A DNA stretch of 64,000 nucleotides from Pseudonocardia sp. ICBG1293 (GTDB lineage: Bacteria; Actinomycetota; Actinomycetes; Mycobacteriales; Pseudonocardiaceae). The notes beneath the pieces were generated by a model. The model was not told the DNA's origin. It did no database searches and saw only the letters and a list, made by a program, of their open reading frames with translations. Shown here one piece after another: positions 24,954 through 33,232 of this stretch. Both the position numbers and the translations under genes were made by a program. The stretch's first letter is position 1. Each line of letters starts with the position of its first letter. The stretch spans positions 124,001 through 188,000 of the forward strand of contig NZ_JAHLEL010000053.1 in NCBI RefSeq assembly GCF_020131355.1, written 5' to 3'.

Positions 24954-26135
24954 GTGAGCACGCCCGCCGCCCGCACGGCCCGCCGCGTCGAGCCCGACCG
25001 GTCGCCGCTGCTCGGGGTACCCCGTCGGCTCGTGTCGCTGCTGTGGCTGCCGATCGTGTTGTTCCTGCTCTTCTGGTCGCCCGCCCAGCAGGTCACCCCG
25101 ACCTGGCTCTACGCCGGGCTCGTCCCGGCCGTCGCCGGGTGGGTGGTCTTCGCCCTCTACCGCGACATCCCGCCGGTCGCGACGGTCCTGACCGCCGTCG
25201 CACTCTCCGGGGGCGGGATCGCCCTGCTGGCCGGGTCCGACGGCTGGACCACCTCGGCGGCGTTCCCGATGATGGCGGTGTTCGTGGCCGCGCTGCGGCT
25301 GCCCTACCGGACCGCGCTGTTCGTGGACGTGCCGGTCATCGCGGTCACCACGATCGTCGTCGGGCCCTACCCCTCGCTGTGGGACGCGTTGCTCGTGGCC
25401 GCCGCGCTGACGGCGATGGTGCTGTTCGGGATCGGCCGGCGCGACTCCGCCCGCCGGGTCGAGGAACACGAGCAGACGCTCGTCGCCGGGGCCAGGGCCC
25501 GCGAGGAGCACGCACGCGCCGAGGCCATCGCCGACCGCGCCCGGGTCGCCCGCGACGTGCACGACGTGCTGGCCCACTCGCTGTCCGCGCTCGCCGTCCA
25601 GCTGCAGGGCGCCCGGCTGATGGCGCTGCGCGACGGGGCGGCCCCGGACACGATCGCCCAGATCGAGCGGGCCCAGCGGCTCGCCTCCGACGGGATCACC
25701 GAGGCCCGTCGCGCCGTGCGGGCACTGCGCGAGGGGCCGGCCCCGGTCGATGTCGCCGAGGAGCTGCGCGAGCTCGGCCGGGCGCACCCGGACGCCGTCG
25801 TCGAGGTGTCCGACGGGCTGCGCTTCGGTGCACGGGAGGGCGAGACGGTCCTGCGCACCGCGCAGGAGGCCCTGTCGAACGCCCGCAAGCACGCCCCCGG
25901 CGCCCCGGTGACGCTGCACCTGCGCCGCGCGGGCGGCGACGCCGAGCTGGAGGTCGTCGACGTCGCCGGGACACCACCACCCCCCGGCGACGGTGCGGGC
26001 TCCGGCCTGGCCGGGATGGCCGAGCGGGCCGCGCTCGTCGGCGCCGAGCTGCAGACCGGCCCCACCCCCGACGGCTGGCGGGTCCGGCTCCGGCTGCCCG
26101 CAGGCTCCCCGGACCACGAGAGGACCACGACGTGA
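24954..26135 (+). CDS. sensor histidine kinase, NarL type
   Basis: A 393-aa kinase with four or five N-terminal membrane helices (about 25-160) and a coiled linker. The HisKA_3 domain has the phospho-acceptor His in VARDVHDVLAHSLSALAVQL (about residue 201). The HATPase has TAQEALSNARKHAPG (N-box) and a glycine-rich GAGSGLAGMAERAAL. No extracytoplasmic sensor domain of size is seen, so the helices themselves may sense membrane stress or a hydrophobic ligand. The GTG start at 24954 comes 40 bases after the membrane protein gene. It overlaps its regulator gene in GTGA. Confidence 0.9.
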   Translation: MSTPAARTARRVEPDRSPLLGVPRRLVSLLWLPIVLFLLFWSPAQQVTPTWLYAGLVPAVAGWVVFALYRDIPPVATVLTAVALSGGGIALLAGSDGWTTSAAFPMMAVFVAALRLPYRTALFVDVPVIAVTTIVVGPYPSLWDALLVAAALTAMVLFGIGRRDSARRVEEHEQTLVAGARAREEHARAEAIADRARVARDVHDVLAHSLSALAVQLQGARLMALRDGAAPDTIAQIERAQRLASDGITEARRAVRALREGPAPVDVAEELRELGRAHPDAVVEVSDGLRFGAREGETVLRTAQEALSNARKHAPGAPVTLHLRRAGGDAELEVVDVAGTPPPPGDGAGSGLAGMAERAALVGAELQTGPTPDGWRVRLRLPAGSPDHERTTT

Positions 26136-26782
26136 GCGACCTGCGGGTGGTGCTGGCCGACGACCAGCGGATCGTGCGCGACGGCCTCGCCACCGTCCTG
26201 GGCCTGCTGGACGGCATCGAGGTCGTCGGTACCGCGTCCGGCGGCGACGAGGCGGTCGCCCGGGTCGCCGAGCTGGCGCCGGACGTGCTGCTCACCGACC
26301 TGCTGATGCCCGCGGGCGACGGGGTCTCGGCGACGCGGCGGGTCCGCGACGCGCACCCGGGCACCGCCGTCGTGGTGCTCACCACCTACGTCGACGACGA
26401 CGCCGTGGTCGACGCGATCGCCGCGGGCGCGTCCGGCTGGCTGTCCAAGGACGCCGACGCCGAGGCCATCGGCCGGGCCCTGCGCTCCGCCGCCGACGGC
26501 GTGTCCACCGTCGACGCCGGGGTGCTGTCCCGCCTGGTCACCGCCCGCGCGTCGACGGTCCCCCCGACGCCGGTCGAGACACCCGACGGGCTCACCCCGC
26601 GCGAGGTCGAGGTGCTCGGGCTGATCGCGGAGGGGTTGTCCAACACCGAGATCGCACGACGGCTCGTGGTCGGCGAGGCGACGGTGAAGACCCACGTCAA
26701 CCACCTGTTCGCCAAGACCGGGCTGCGCGACCGCGCCCAGGCCGTCGGCTACGCCTACCGCCACGGCCTCGCCGGCCGCTGA
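26132..26782 (+). CDS. NarL/LuxR-family response regulator
   Basis: A 216-aa regulator starting at GTG in a GTGA overlap with its kinase. The receiver has Asp56 in DVLLTDLLMPAGDG and Lys in WLSKDADAEA. The C-terminal LuxR HTH (about 150-212) reads LTPREVEVLGLIAEGLSNTE and VKTHVNHLFAKTGLRDRAQA. Regulated genes are not evident nearby. Confidence 0.93.
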   Translation: MSDLRVVLADDQRIVRDGLATVLGLLDGIEVVGTASGGDEAVARVAELAPDVLLTDLLMPAGDGVSATRRVRDAHPGTAVVVLTTYVDDDAVVDAIAAGASGWLSKDADAEAIGRALRSAADGVSTVDAGVLSRLVTARASTVPPTPVETPDGLTPREVEVLGLIAEGLSNTEIARRLVVGEATVKTHVNHLFAKTGLRDRAQAVGYAYRHGLAGR

Positions 26783-26999
26783 CCCGCCCCGCACGGCCGG
26801 GCGACGGTCGGCGGGCGCCGTGGCGGCCCGTGCCGTCGCCGGCTCCCGTCGCACGGGTCGCCGCGCACCGCCCCCGGCCGCCACGCACACCCGCCCGCCC
26901 GCGGGCGGTCGGCCCGGCGCACCACCGCCACCCACCGCGCCCGCCGCGGCCCACCACGGGCCGCCGCCGCGGGCCGGCGCCACACCCCTCGCCGTGCTG

Positions 27000-27023
27000 C
27001 CACACCCGTTGCAGCGGGTGTGG
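27000..27023. terminator. stem-loop between converging transcripts
   Basis: A perfect 9-bp stem (27000-27008 with 27015-27023) around a 6-base loop. It sits between the end of the response-regulator gene (26782) and the convergent FmdB-like gene (27065). It is followed by a purine-rich GGAGG run rather than a T-tract. The other 200 bases of the gap show no gene. Confidence 0.5.
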
Positions 27024-27064
27024 GAGGCGGCCGGGGGGTGTGGATCCGGCCGGGGGCTCGCGGC

Positions 27065-27541
27065 TCAGTCGGCGGCCGGAGGCTCGGGGGTGGGAGTGGG
27101 CGTGGGGCCGTGTCCGTGGCCGTGTCCGTGGCCGTGGCCCTGTTTCGCGGCCAGGCCGGCGCCGGGCATCGGAGCGGTGCCGCCGATCTGGATGTCACCG
27201 GCCCGCAGCGGGGCGTCGTGGTACTTGCCCTCGTGCGCCAGGACCGGGCGCTGGTCCCCGGCGATCTCCGGGTACTTCTCCTCCAGCCGTCGTCGCTGGT
27301 CCCAGGTCCGGCGCATCGAGTCGATGTACTCGGAGTTCCCGTTGTAGACCCCGCGCCAGGTCTGGGGCATCTCGTCCTTGGACAGGCCGGGGCTGGCCTG
27401 GCCGCCGAGCGCGAACCCGGCGGGGACCTTGCTGGTCGCGCCGTCCCCGCAGAGCGGGCAGGGCGGGGTGGCCGCGTCCGACATGGACGCGAGGTGCTCG
27501 AAGCGGGCTCCGCACCCGCAGCGGAAGACGTAGATCGGCAT
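27065..27541 (-). CDS. FmdB-type zinc-ribbon protein with His-rich tail
   Basis: A 158-aa protein. Residues 1-40 form the zinc ribbon with Cys8, Cys10 and a CPLC pair near 28-31. The middle (about 50-110) is a charged helical region containing LSKDEMPQTWRGVYNGNSEY. The end has an unusual (Gly-His)6 run before a Thr/Pro tail, suited to binding Ni, Zn or Fe. FmdB-like proteins accompany one-carbon or alcohol oxidation enzymes, where they may help metal loading or regulate. It is the last gene of a three-gene set with an iron alcohol dehydrogenase (57 bases upstream) and an MBL hydrolase. Metal delivery to the dehydrogenase is inference. Confidence 0.8.
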   Translation of the reverse strand: MPIYVFRCGCGARFEHLASMSDAATPPCPLCGDGATSKVPAGFALGGQASPGLSKDEMPQTWRGVYNGNSEYIDSMRRTWDQRRRLEEKYPEIAGDQRPVLAHEGKYHDAPLRAGDIQIGGTAPMPGAGLAAKQGHGHGHGHGHGPTPTPTPEPPAAD

Positions 27542-27597
27542 CGTGCCGCCTTCGATCGGGGCGGCCGGTGGCCCCGGAGGACCACCGGCCGCGACGG

Positions 27598-28893
27598 TCA
27601 CCAGTTCTCGACGGACTTCGTGAGGATGTCGGCGATGTCGTCCTCGGTCGGGGTCCGCGGGCAGGTCGCGAGCAGCCGCTGCTGCTTCATCGTCCCGGGG
27701 ACCAGGTCCGGGACGTCGGCCTCGGTGTAGCCGACGCCGCCGATGCCGTTCGGGATGCCGATGTCGCGCATCAGCCGGGTCAGCACCCCCGGCAGCTGCT
27801 CGCGCGGGTCGTTCACCCGGTCCGCCCGCGGGTCCATCAGCTCCGCCGCCTTCAGGTGCCGCTCGGGCGCGGAGTCGAAGGAGAACCGGAACGCCTCCGG
27901 CGCCGTCAGCGAGACCGACTCCCCGTGCGGCACCATCGCCTCGTCCTGCGGATAGCCCTGCGGCCGGTAGTCCTTGACCATTCCGGCGATCGGGTAGGCG
28001 TTGGCGTGCGGGATGTGCACCCCGGAGTTGCCGAAGCCCATCCCGGCGAAGGTCGCGGCCATCATCATGTCCGAGCGGGCCTCGACGTCCTCGGCGCCGC
28101 GCTGCACCGCCGTCCGGAACGACTTCGCCAGCAGCGACATCGCCTTCTCGCACCACAGGTCCGACACCGGGTTGGAGCCGCAGTAGGTCACCCGCTCCTC
28201 GGGCTTCTTCCGGTCGAAGGTCGTGTAGTAGCGCGCCGTGTAGCTCTCCAGCGCGTGGCAGGTGATGTCCATCCCGGCGGCTGCGGTGACCTGCGGCGGC
28301 AGCGTCATCGTCAGCAGCGGGTCGATGACGGCCAGGGTCGGGCGCAGCCGCCAGTGGCTGATCCCGGTCTTGACCTTCATCGACAGGATGTCCAGCACGC
28401 ACATCGCGGTGGACTCCGAGCCGGTGCCCGCCGTCGTCGGGACCGCGATCAGCGGCTTGAGCTGTCCGGGCGGGACCTTGGCGCCGCCGATCGGCTTGTT
28501 GATGTAGTCCATCAGCTCGTCGGGGTGGCTGGTGAGCAGGTTGATCGCCTTGGCGGTGTCGATCGCCGACCCGCCGCCGATCGCGACGAAGCCGTCCCAC
28601 GGCCCCTGCGCGCGGGCGTACTCGGTCGCCTTGTTCATCGAGTCGTCGGTCGGCTCGACGTGCACGCCGTCGAAGATCTCGGACTCGATGCCGTGGCGGG
28701 ACAGGTTGTCGGCCAGCCGCTGCGGGGCGCCCAGCGCGTTCACGCCGGGGTCGGTCACGATCAGCACCCGCGACACGTCGTAGGCCGACAGCTCGAAGCC
28801 GACCTCGTCGATCGCGCCGGCGCCGAACTTCAGCGGCGGCGCACCCCAGGTGAAGATCGTCTCCTCGGTGAACTCCGGAACCTCGAACGTCAT
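27598..28893 (-). CDS. iron-containing alcohol dehydrogenase, hydroxyacid-oxoacid transhydrogenase type
   Basis: A 431-aa group III alcohol dehydrogenase. Nucleotide binding is in FVAIGGGSAIDTAKAINLL (about 86-104). The metal ligands lie in AAGMDITCHALESY, GNSGVHIPHANAYP and VPHGESVSL. The sequence follows the ADHFE1/HOT pattern closely (PPLKFGAGAIDEVG, VHVEPTDDS, GFGNSGVH), so the likely substrates are hydroxy acids such as 4-hydroxybutyrate, with transfer to an oxo acid. Human ADHFE1 is the reference. It overlaps the MBL gene by one base (TGATG), which couples the two. NDMA-dependent methanol oxidoreductases also belong to this superfamily, so activity on simple alcohols cannot be excluded. 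Confidence 0.85.
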   Translation of the reverse strand: MTFEVPEFTEETIFTWGAPPLKFGAGAIDEVGFELSAYDVSRVLIVTDPGVNALGAPQRLADNLSRHGIESEIFDGVHVEPTDDSMNKATEYARAQGPWDGFVAIGGGSAIDTAKAINLLTSHPDELMDYINKPIGGAKVPPGQLKPLIAVPTTAGTGSESTAMCVLDILSMKVKTGISHWRLRPTLAVIDPLLTMTLPPQVTAAAGMDITCHALESYTARYYTTFDRKKPEERVTYCGSNPVSDLWCEKAMSLLAKSFRTAVQRGAEDVEARSDMMMAATFAGMGFGNSGVHIPHANAYPIAGMVKDYRPQGYPQDEAMVPHGESVSLTAPEAFRFSFDSAPERHLKAAELMDPRADRVNDPREQLPGVLTRLMRDIGIPNGIGGVGYTEADVPDLVPGTMKQQRLLATCPRTPTEDDIADILTKSVENW

Positions 28894-29705
28894 CAGGTGT
28901 ACGACCCCTCCGGTGCCTTGCGCAGCTGGTGGATCTGCTCGGCGTCGTGGCCGAACACCATCTGCGCGTTCGTCTGCTCCTGGATGCCGCGCAGCTTCTC
29001 CACCGAGGAGAACCAGTCCTCCAGGTTGTTCACGATCGCGGCCGGCGCTGCGGGCGGGCCGTAGCTCTCCCCCATGTAGACCGCGTCCGAGGTGAAGATC
29101 ATCGTCCCGGTGTCGGGGAGGTCGACGCGCATCGACATGCAGCCCGGGGTGTGCCCGGGGGTCTGGATCATGCTGACGCCCGGGAGCAGCTCGACGTCAC
29201 CGGAGACGATCTCCCAGTCGATGCCCTCGTAGTCGGCCTTGAGGTGGGCACCGTTGAACGGGCCCTCGAAGCCGAGCGCGAACTCCTTCTCCTTGTCCGA
29301 GCAGATCATCTTCGCGTTCGTGTTCTTGAACATCTGGGCGTTGCCGGCGTGGTCGAAGTGCAGGTGCGAGAGGACCACGTAGTCGATCTCGTCCAGTCCG
29401 ACGCCCATCTTGTGCAGCTGCTTGTCCAGGTACTCGTCGTCGGCGACCTGGTCGTAGGGGAAGAACTCCTGCAGACCGGTCGGCGCCCAGCGCGTCTCCC
29501 AGTCCGAGGGACAGCTGGTGTCCCACAGGAGCTTCCCCTCGTCGGTCTCGACGAGCACGCAGTGCGTCGGGACCTCGACCCAGTCGACCGGGGAGTCCTT
29601 CTCGGAGCGGGGCTTGATGCTGACGCCGGGCTTGAGGAGCAGGAACGGGAGGTTCGCGTGCATCGCCCCGCAGGGGATGACGCTGAGCTTGTTCGCCGTG
29701 GCCAT
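28893..29705 (-). CDS. MBL-fold lactonase-like hydrolase (AttM/BlcC type)
   Basis: A 270-aa metallo-beta-lactamase-fold enzyme. The metal motif is HLHFDHAGN with His114, His116, Asp118 and His119. Further ligands lie in IQTPGHTPGC and FTSDAVYMGE. Length and spacing fit the N-acyl-homoserine lactonase / gamma-butyrolactone lactonase group. I start at ATG 29705, which has AAGGGA at the right distance. It is translationally coupled with the hydroxyacid dehydrogenase gene, the same pairing as blcC-blcB for gamma-butyrolactone in Agrobacterium. A lactone substrate is therefore favoured over quorum signals. The divergent regulator gene begins 136 bases away. Confidence 0.82.
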   Translation of the reverse strand: MATANKLSVIPCGAMHANLPFLLLKPGVSIKPRSEKDSPVDWVEVPTHCVLVETDEGKLLWDTSCPSDWETRWAPTGLQEFFPYDQVADDEYLDKQLHKMGVGLDEIDYVVLSHLHFDHAGNAQMFKNTNAKMICSDKEKEFALGFEGPFNGAHLKADYEGIDWEIVSGDVELLPGVSMIQTPGHTPGCMSMRVDLPDTGTMIFTSDAVYMGESYGPPAAPAAIVNNLEDWFSSVEKLRGIQEQTNAQMVFGHDAEQIHQLRKAPEGSYT

Positions 29706-29841
29706 GGAGGTTCCCTTCGTCGCTGGAGGGTTCTGGCAGTCGTCGCCGGGCCAGTCTCGGGAAGCCCGGGTCGGGCGTCCATGGTCGTATGCGCCTGTCT
29801 TGATCGCCGGACATGGCGCGGACAGACATAGGGTCGGCCGC

Positions 29842-30303
29842 ATGAAGCCGGCTCCGCCGTTCCCCGAACCCGGTCAGGACGCGATCCTGCAGGCGGTCGG
29901 GCAGACCGCGCTGGACCTCGCGAACATCGGCGACCGCGAGGTCATGCTCGGCGCGATCCTGCGTCGCACCCGGGCGCTGCTCGGGGCGGACATGGCCTAC
30001 TTCAGCCTCAACGACCTGCACTCCGGGACGACCTTCATCCAGCTGACCGACGGGGTCCGCACGCCGGAGTACCGCGCGATCCGGATGCCGTTCGGCACCG
30101 GCGTGCTCGGGCGGGCCGCGGCGGGCGCGGGGACGGTCGCGACCGCCGACTACCTGGCCGACCGGTCGCTCAACCACCTGTCCGGGATCGACACGATCGT
30201 CGGCGGGGAGGGGGTGCGGGCCATCGCGGGCGCCCCGATGCGCCTGGGCGGACGGGTCGTCGGGGCGTTGCTGGTGGCCCACCGCGCCCCGTTACCTTCT
30301 TGA
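29842..30303 (+). pseudogene. GAF/PucR-type regulator, 5' part, cut by IS110
   Basis: The first ~149 codons of a regulator that is divergent from the lactonase operon. Residues about 15-150 form a GAF sensor domain (ILRRTRALLGADMAYFSLND, GTGVLGRAAAGAGTV). At 30290 the gene runs into an IS110 copy and ends after three foreign codons. The rest lies at 33233-34594 beyond two IS110 copies. The split separates the sensor from the DNA-binding domain, so the regulator should be inactive. Expression of the lactonase operon may then be constitutive or lost, depending on whether it was a repressor or an activator. Confidence 0.88.
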
Positions 30304-30505
30304 TCAAGCCCGCTGAGGGCTTGCAGGCCGCCGGCCGCGGTATGACTGACTGCCCCTGTCGCCCGATGATCTGGGGGGTGTTGTCGCCGTGGCCGGAGGG
30401 CGCCAACGACCGCTGATAGAGACCTGACCCGTGTGGTCTGCTCGCAACGTGGCTGCCGGCGCGGGTGCTCGTGGTCGGCCTGCCGCGACGAGAAGGGAGC
30501 GGCGG
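30291..30505 (+). ncRNA. candidate bridge RNA region of IS110 copy A
   Basis: The non-coding left end of the element, where IS110-group elements encode the RNA that pairs with donor and target DNA. A 6-bp hairpin AAGCCC/GGGCTT lies near 30305-30321. Farther on, a CGCCC...GGGCG stem region encloses a loop with GGGGGGTGT at 30373-30381. That loop is complementary to ACACCCCCC, the sequence at the right end of the element and at the copy C target. No RNA is proven; the call uses the known layout of the IS110 family plus this complementarity. Confidence 0.5.
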
Positions 30506-31738
30506 TTGCCCGATCCTGACCAGCACCCGACCGGGTTCGCGGTGTTCTGCGGCCTGGACGTGGGCAAGTCCGAACACCACGCCTGCGCGGTCGACACCAA
30601 CGGGAAGCGGGTGCACGACAAGGCCCTGCCCAACGACGAATCGGCGCTGCGCACCGTGCTGTCCGGGCTGGCCGAGCACGGCGCGGTGCTGATGGTCATC
30701 GACCAGCCCGCCTCGATCGGAGCGCTGGCCATCGCCGTCGCTCGTGATCTGGGGATCACGGTGGCCTACCTGCCCGGGCTGGCGATGCGCCGCATCGCCG
30801 ACCTGCATCCCGGGCAGGCCAAGACCGACGCCCGCGACGCCCACGTGATCGCCGAGGCCGCCCGGACGATGCCGCACACCCTGCGCCGGGTCGGCACCGA
30901 CGACGAGACCCTCGCCGAACTCACTGTGCTCGCCGGTTACGACGATGACCTGGCTGGGCAGAGCACCCGGCTGACGAACCGGCTGCGCGACGCCCTGCTG
31001 CATGTTCATCCCGCCCTGGAACGCCTGCTCGGGCCACGCCTGGACCGCGGTGGCGTGCTCGACCTGCTCGCGGCCGCGCCCACCCCGCAAGCCCTGCGAG
31101 AGCTCGGCGCTGACGGGATCGCCGAGACGATGCGGGCCCGGTCGCCTCGACTGGCCCGCACCCTTCCCGCCCAGATCCTGACCTCGCTCGACGCCCAGAG
31201 CCTGACCGTTCCCGGCACGGCCGCGTTCGCCCGTGTCATCACCGGCGTCGCCGGGCAGCTGCGCCAGGTCCACACCGAACGCGACCAGCTCGCCGACGAG
31301 CTCGAAGCCCGCCTGGAGGCCCACCCTCTTGGACCGGTCCTGACCTCGATGCCCGGACTCGGGGTCAGGACCGCCATCAAGATCCTCACCATCGTCGGCG
31401 ACGGCTCCGGGTTCCCCACCGCCGGGCACCTCGCCGCTTACGCCGGCCTCGCCCCAGTCACCCGCCGCTCCGGCACCTCGATCAAAGGCGAAACCCGATC
31501 CCAGCGCGGCAACCACGCCCTGAAATCCGCGCTGTTCCTGTCCGCATTCGCCGCCCTGGCCGACCCCGCCAGCCGCGCCTACTACGACCGCAAACGAGCC
31601 GCCGGCAAACGACACAACGCCGCCCTGATCTGCCTCGCCCGACGCCGCACCGACGTCATCTACGCCATGCTCCGCGACCGCCGCCCCTACAACCCGCCCA
31701 CGGTCAACAACCCCGATCCAGAACTCGCCGCCGCTTGA
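30506..31738 (+). CDS. IS110-family transposase (bridge-RNA-guided recombinase), copy A
   Basis: A 410-aa recombinase. The N-terminal RuvC-like DEDD domain has VFCGLDVGKSEHHACAVD, LMVIDQPASIG and GQAKTDARDAHVIAEAAR. The C-terminal transposase_20 domain has LTSMPGLGVRTAIKILTIVG and YAGLAPVTRRSGTSIKGETR, which contains the candidate serine nucleophile region. I choose TTG 30506 because AAGGGA lies seven bases upstream; an in-frame GTG at 30431 would add 25 Arg/Ala-rich residues without a ribosome-binding site. The protein is identical in all three copies. Confidence 0.9.
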   Translation: MPDPDQHPTGFAVFCGLDVGKSEHHACAVDTNGKRVHDKALPNDESALRTVLSGLAEHGAVLMVIDQPASIGALAIAVARDLGITVAYLPGLAMRRIADLHPGQAKTDARDAHVIAEAARTMPHTLRRVGTDDETLAELTVLAGYDDDLAGQSTRLTNRLRDALLHVHPALERLLGPRLDRGGVLDLLAAAPTPQALRELGADGIAETMRARSPRLARTLPAQILTSLDAQSLTVPGTAAFARVITGVAGQLRQVHTERDQLADELEARLEAHPLGPVLTSMPGLGVRTAIKILTIVGDGSGFPTAGHLAAYAGLAPVTRRSGTSIKGETRSQRGNHALKSALFLSAFAALADPASRAYYDRKRAAGKRHNAALICLARRRTDVIYAMLRDRRPYNPPTVNNPDPELAAA

Positions 31739-31762
31739 CGAACCCATAGAGACACCCCCCCC

Positions 31763-31977
31763 GTTACCTTCTTGATCAAGCCCGCTGAGGGCTTGCAGGC
31801 CGCCGGCCGCGGTATGACTGACTGCCCCTGTCGCCCGATGATCTGGGGGGTGTTGTCGCCGTGGCCGGAGGGCGCCAACGACCGCTGATAGAGACCTGAC
31901 CCGTGTGGTCTGCTCGTAACGTGGCTGCCGGCGCGGGTGCTCGTGGTCGGCCTGCCGCGACGAGAAGGGAGCGGCGG
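31763..31977 (+). ncRNA. candidate bridge RNA region of IS110 copy B
   Basis: Same left-end region as in copy A, with GGGGGGTGT at 31845-31853 and the C-to-T difference at 31917. Here it is preceded by the right end of copy A, so a promoter formed at the right-end/left-end junction would be in place permanently. Confidence 0.5.
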
Positions 31978-33210
31978 TTGCCCGATCCTGACCAGCACCC
32001 GACCGGGTTCGCGGTGTTCTGCGGCCTGGACGTGGGCAAGTCCGAACACCACGCCTGCGCGGTCGACACCAACGGGAAGCGGGTGCACGACAAGGCCCTG
32101 CCCAACGACGAATCGGCGCTGCGCACCGTGCTGTCCGGGCTGGCCGAGCACGGCGCGGTGCTGATGGTCATCGACCAGCCCGCCTCGATCGGAGCGCTGG
32201 CCATCGCCGTCGCTCGTGATCTGGGGATCACGGTGGCCTACCTGCCCGGGCTGGCGATGCGCCGCATCGCCGACCTGCATCCCGGGCAGGCCAAGACCGA
32301 CGCCCGCGACGCCCACGTGATCGCCGAGGCCGCCCGGACGATGCCGCACACCCTGCGCCGGGTCGGCACCGACGACGAGACCCTCGCCGAACTCACTGTG
32401 CTCGCCGGTTACGACGATGACCTGGCTGGGCAGAGCACCCGGCTGACGAACCGGCTGCGCGACGCCCTGCTGCATGTTCATCCCGCCCTGGAACGCCTGC
32501 TCGGGCCACGCCTGGACCGCGGTGGCGTGCTCGACCTGCTCGCGGCCGCGCCCACCCCGCAAGCCCTGCGAGAGCTCGGCGCTGACGGGATCGCCGAGAC
32601 GATGCGGGCCCGGTCGCCTCGACTGGCCCGCACCCTTCCCGCCCAGATCCTGACCTCGCTCGACGCCCAGAGCCTGACCGTTCCCGGCACGGCCGCGTTC
32701 GCCCGTGTCATCACCGGCGTCGCCGGGCAGCTGCGCCAGGTCCACACCGAACGCGACCAGCTCGCCGACGAGCTCGAAGCCCGCCTGGAGGCCCACCCTC
32801 TTGGACCGGTCCTGACCTCGATGCCCGGACTCGGGGTCAGGACCGCCATCAAGATCCTCACCATCGTCGGCGACGGCTCCGGGTTCCCCACCGCCGGGCA
32901 CCTCGCCGCTTACGCCGGCCTCGCCCCAGTCACCCGCCGCTCCGGCACCTCGATCAAAGGCGAAACCCGATCCCAGCGCGGCAACCACGCCCTGAAATCC
33001 GCGCTGTTCCTGTCCGCATTCGCCGCCCTGGCCGACCCCGCCAGCCGCGCCTACTACGACCGCAAACGAGCCGCCGGCAAACGACACAACGCCGCCCTGA
33101 TCTGCCTCGCCCGACGCCGCACCGACGTCATCTACGCCATGCTCCGCGACCGCCGCCCCTACAACCCGCCCACGGTCAACAACCCCGATCCAGAACTCGC
33201 CGCCGCTTGA
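31978..33210 (+). CDS. IS110-family transposase, copy B
   Basis: Identical in protein sequence to copy A (410 aa from the TTG with AAGGGA seven bases upstream). The DEDD and serine-recombinase-like parts are intact, so it is probably active. It stands between copy A and the 3' part of the regulator gene. Confidence 0.9.
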   Translation: MPDPDQHPTGFAVFCGLDVGKSEHHACAVDTNGKRVHDKALPNDESALRTVLSGLAEHGAVLMVIDQPASIGALAIAVARDLGITVAYLPGLAMRRIADLHPGQAKTDARDAHVIAEAARTMPHTLRRVGTDDETLAELTVLAGYDDDLAGQSTRLTNRLRDALLHVHPALERLLGPRLDRGGVLDLLAAAPTPQALRELGADGIAETMRARSPRLARTLPAQILTSLDAQSLTVPGTAAFARVITGVAGQLRQVHTERDQLADELEARLEAHPLGPVLTSMPGLGVRTAIKILTIVGDGSGFPTAGHLAAYAGLAPVTRRSGTSIKGETRSQRGNHALKSALFLSAFAALADPASRAYYDRKRAAGKRHNAALICLARRRTDVIYAMLRDRRPYNPPTVNNPDPELAAA

Positions 33211-33232
33211 CGAACCCATAGAGACACCCCCC

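Larger units (their letters stand above)
30291..31762 (+). mobile_element. IS110-family element, copy A
   Basis: A 1472-bp unit from GTTACC (30291) to the C-run at 31755-31762. It has no inverted repeats, as expected for IS110. A long non-coding left end (~215 bp) precedes the transposase gene, and a short right end of ~24 bp ends in GAGACA followed by Cs. It lies head-to-tail with copy B. It differs from copies B and C by one base seen at 30445 (C instead of T) and by C-run length. The insertion is inside a C-run of the regulator gene. Confidence 0.9.
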
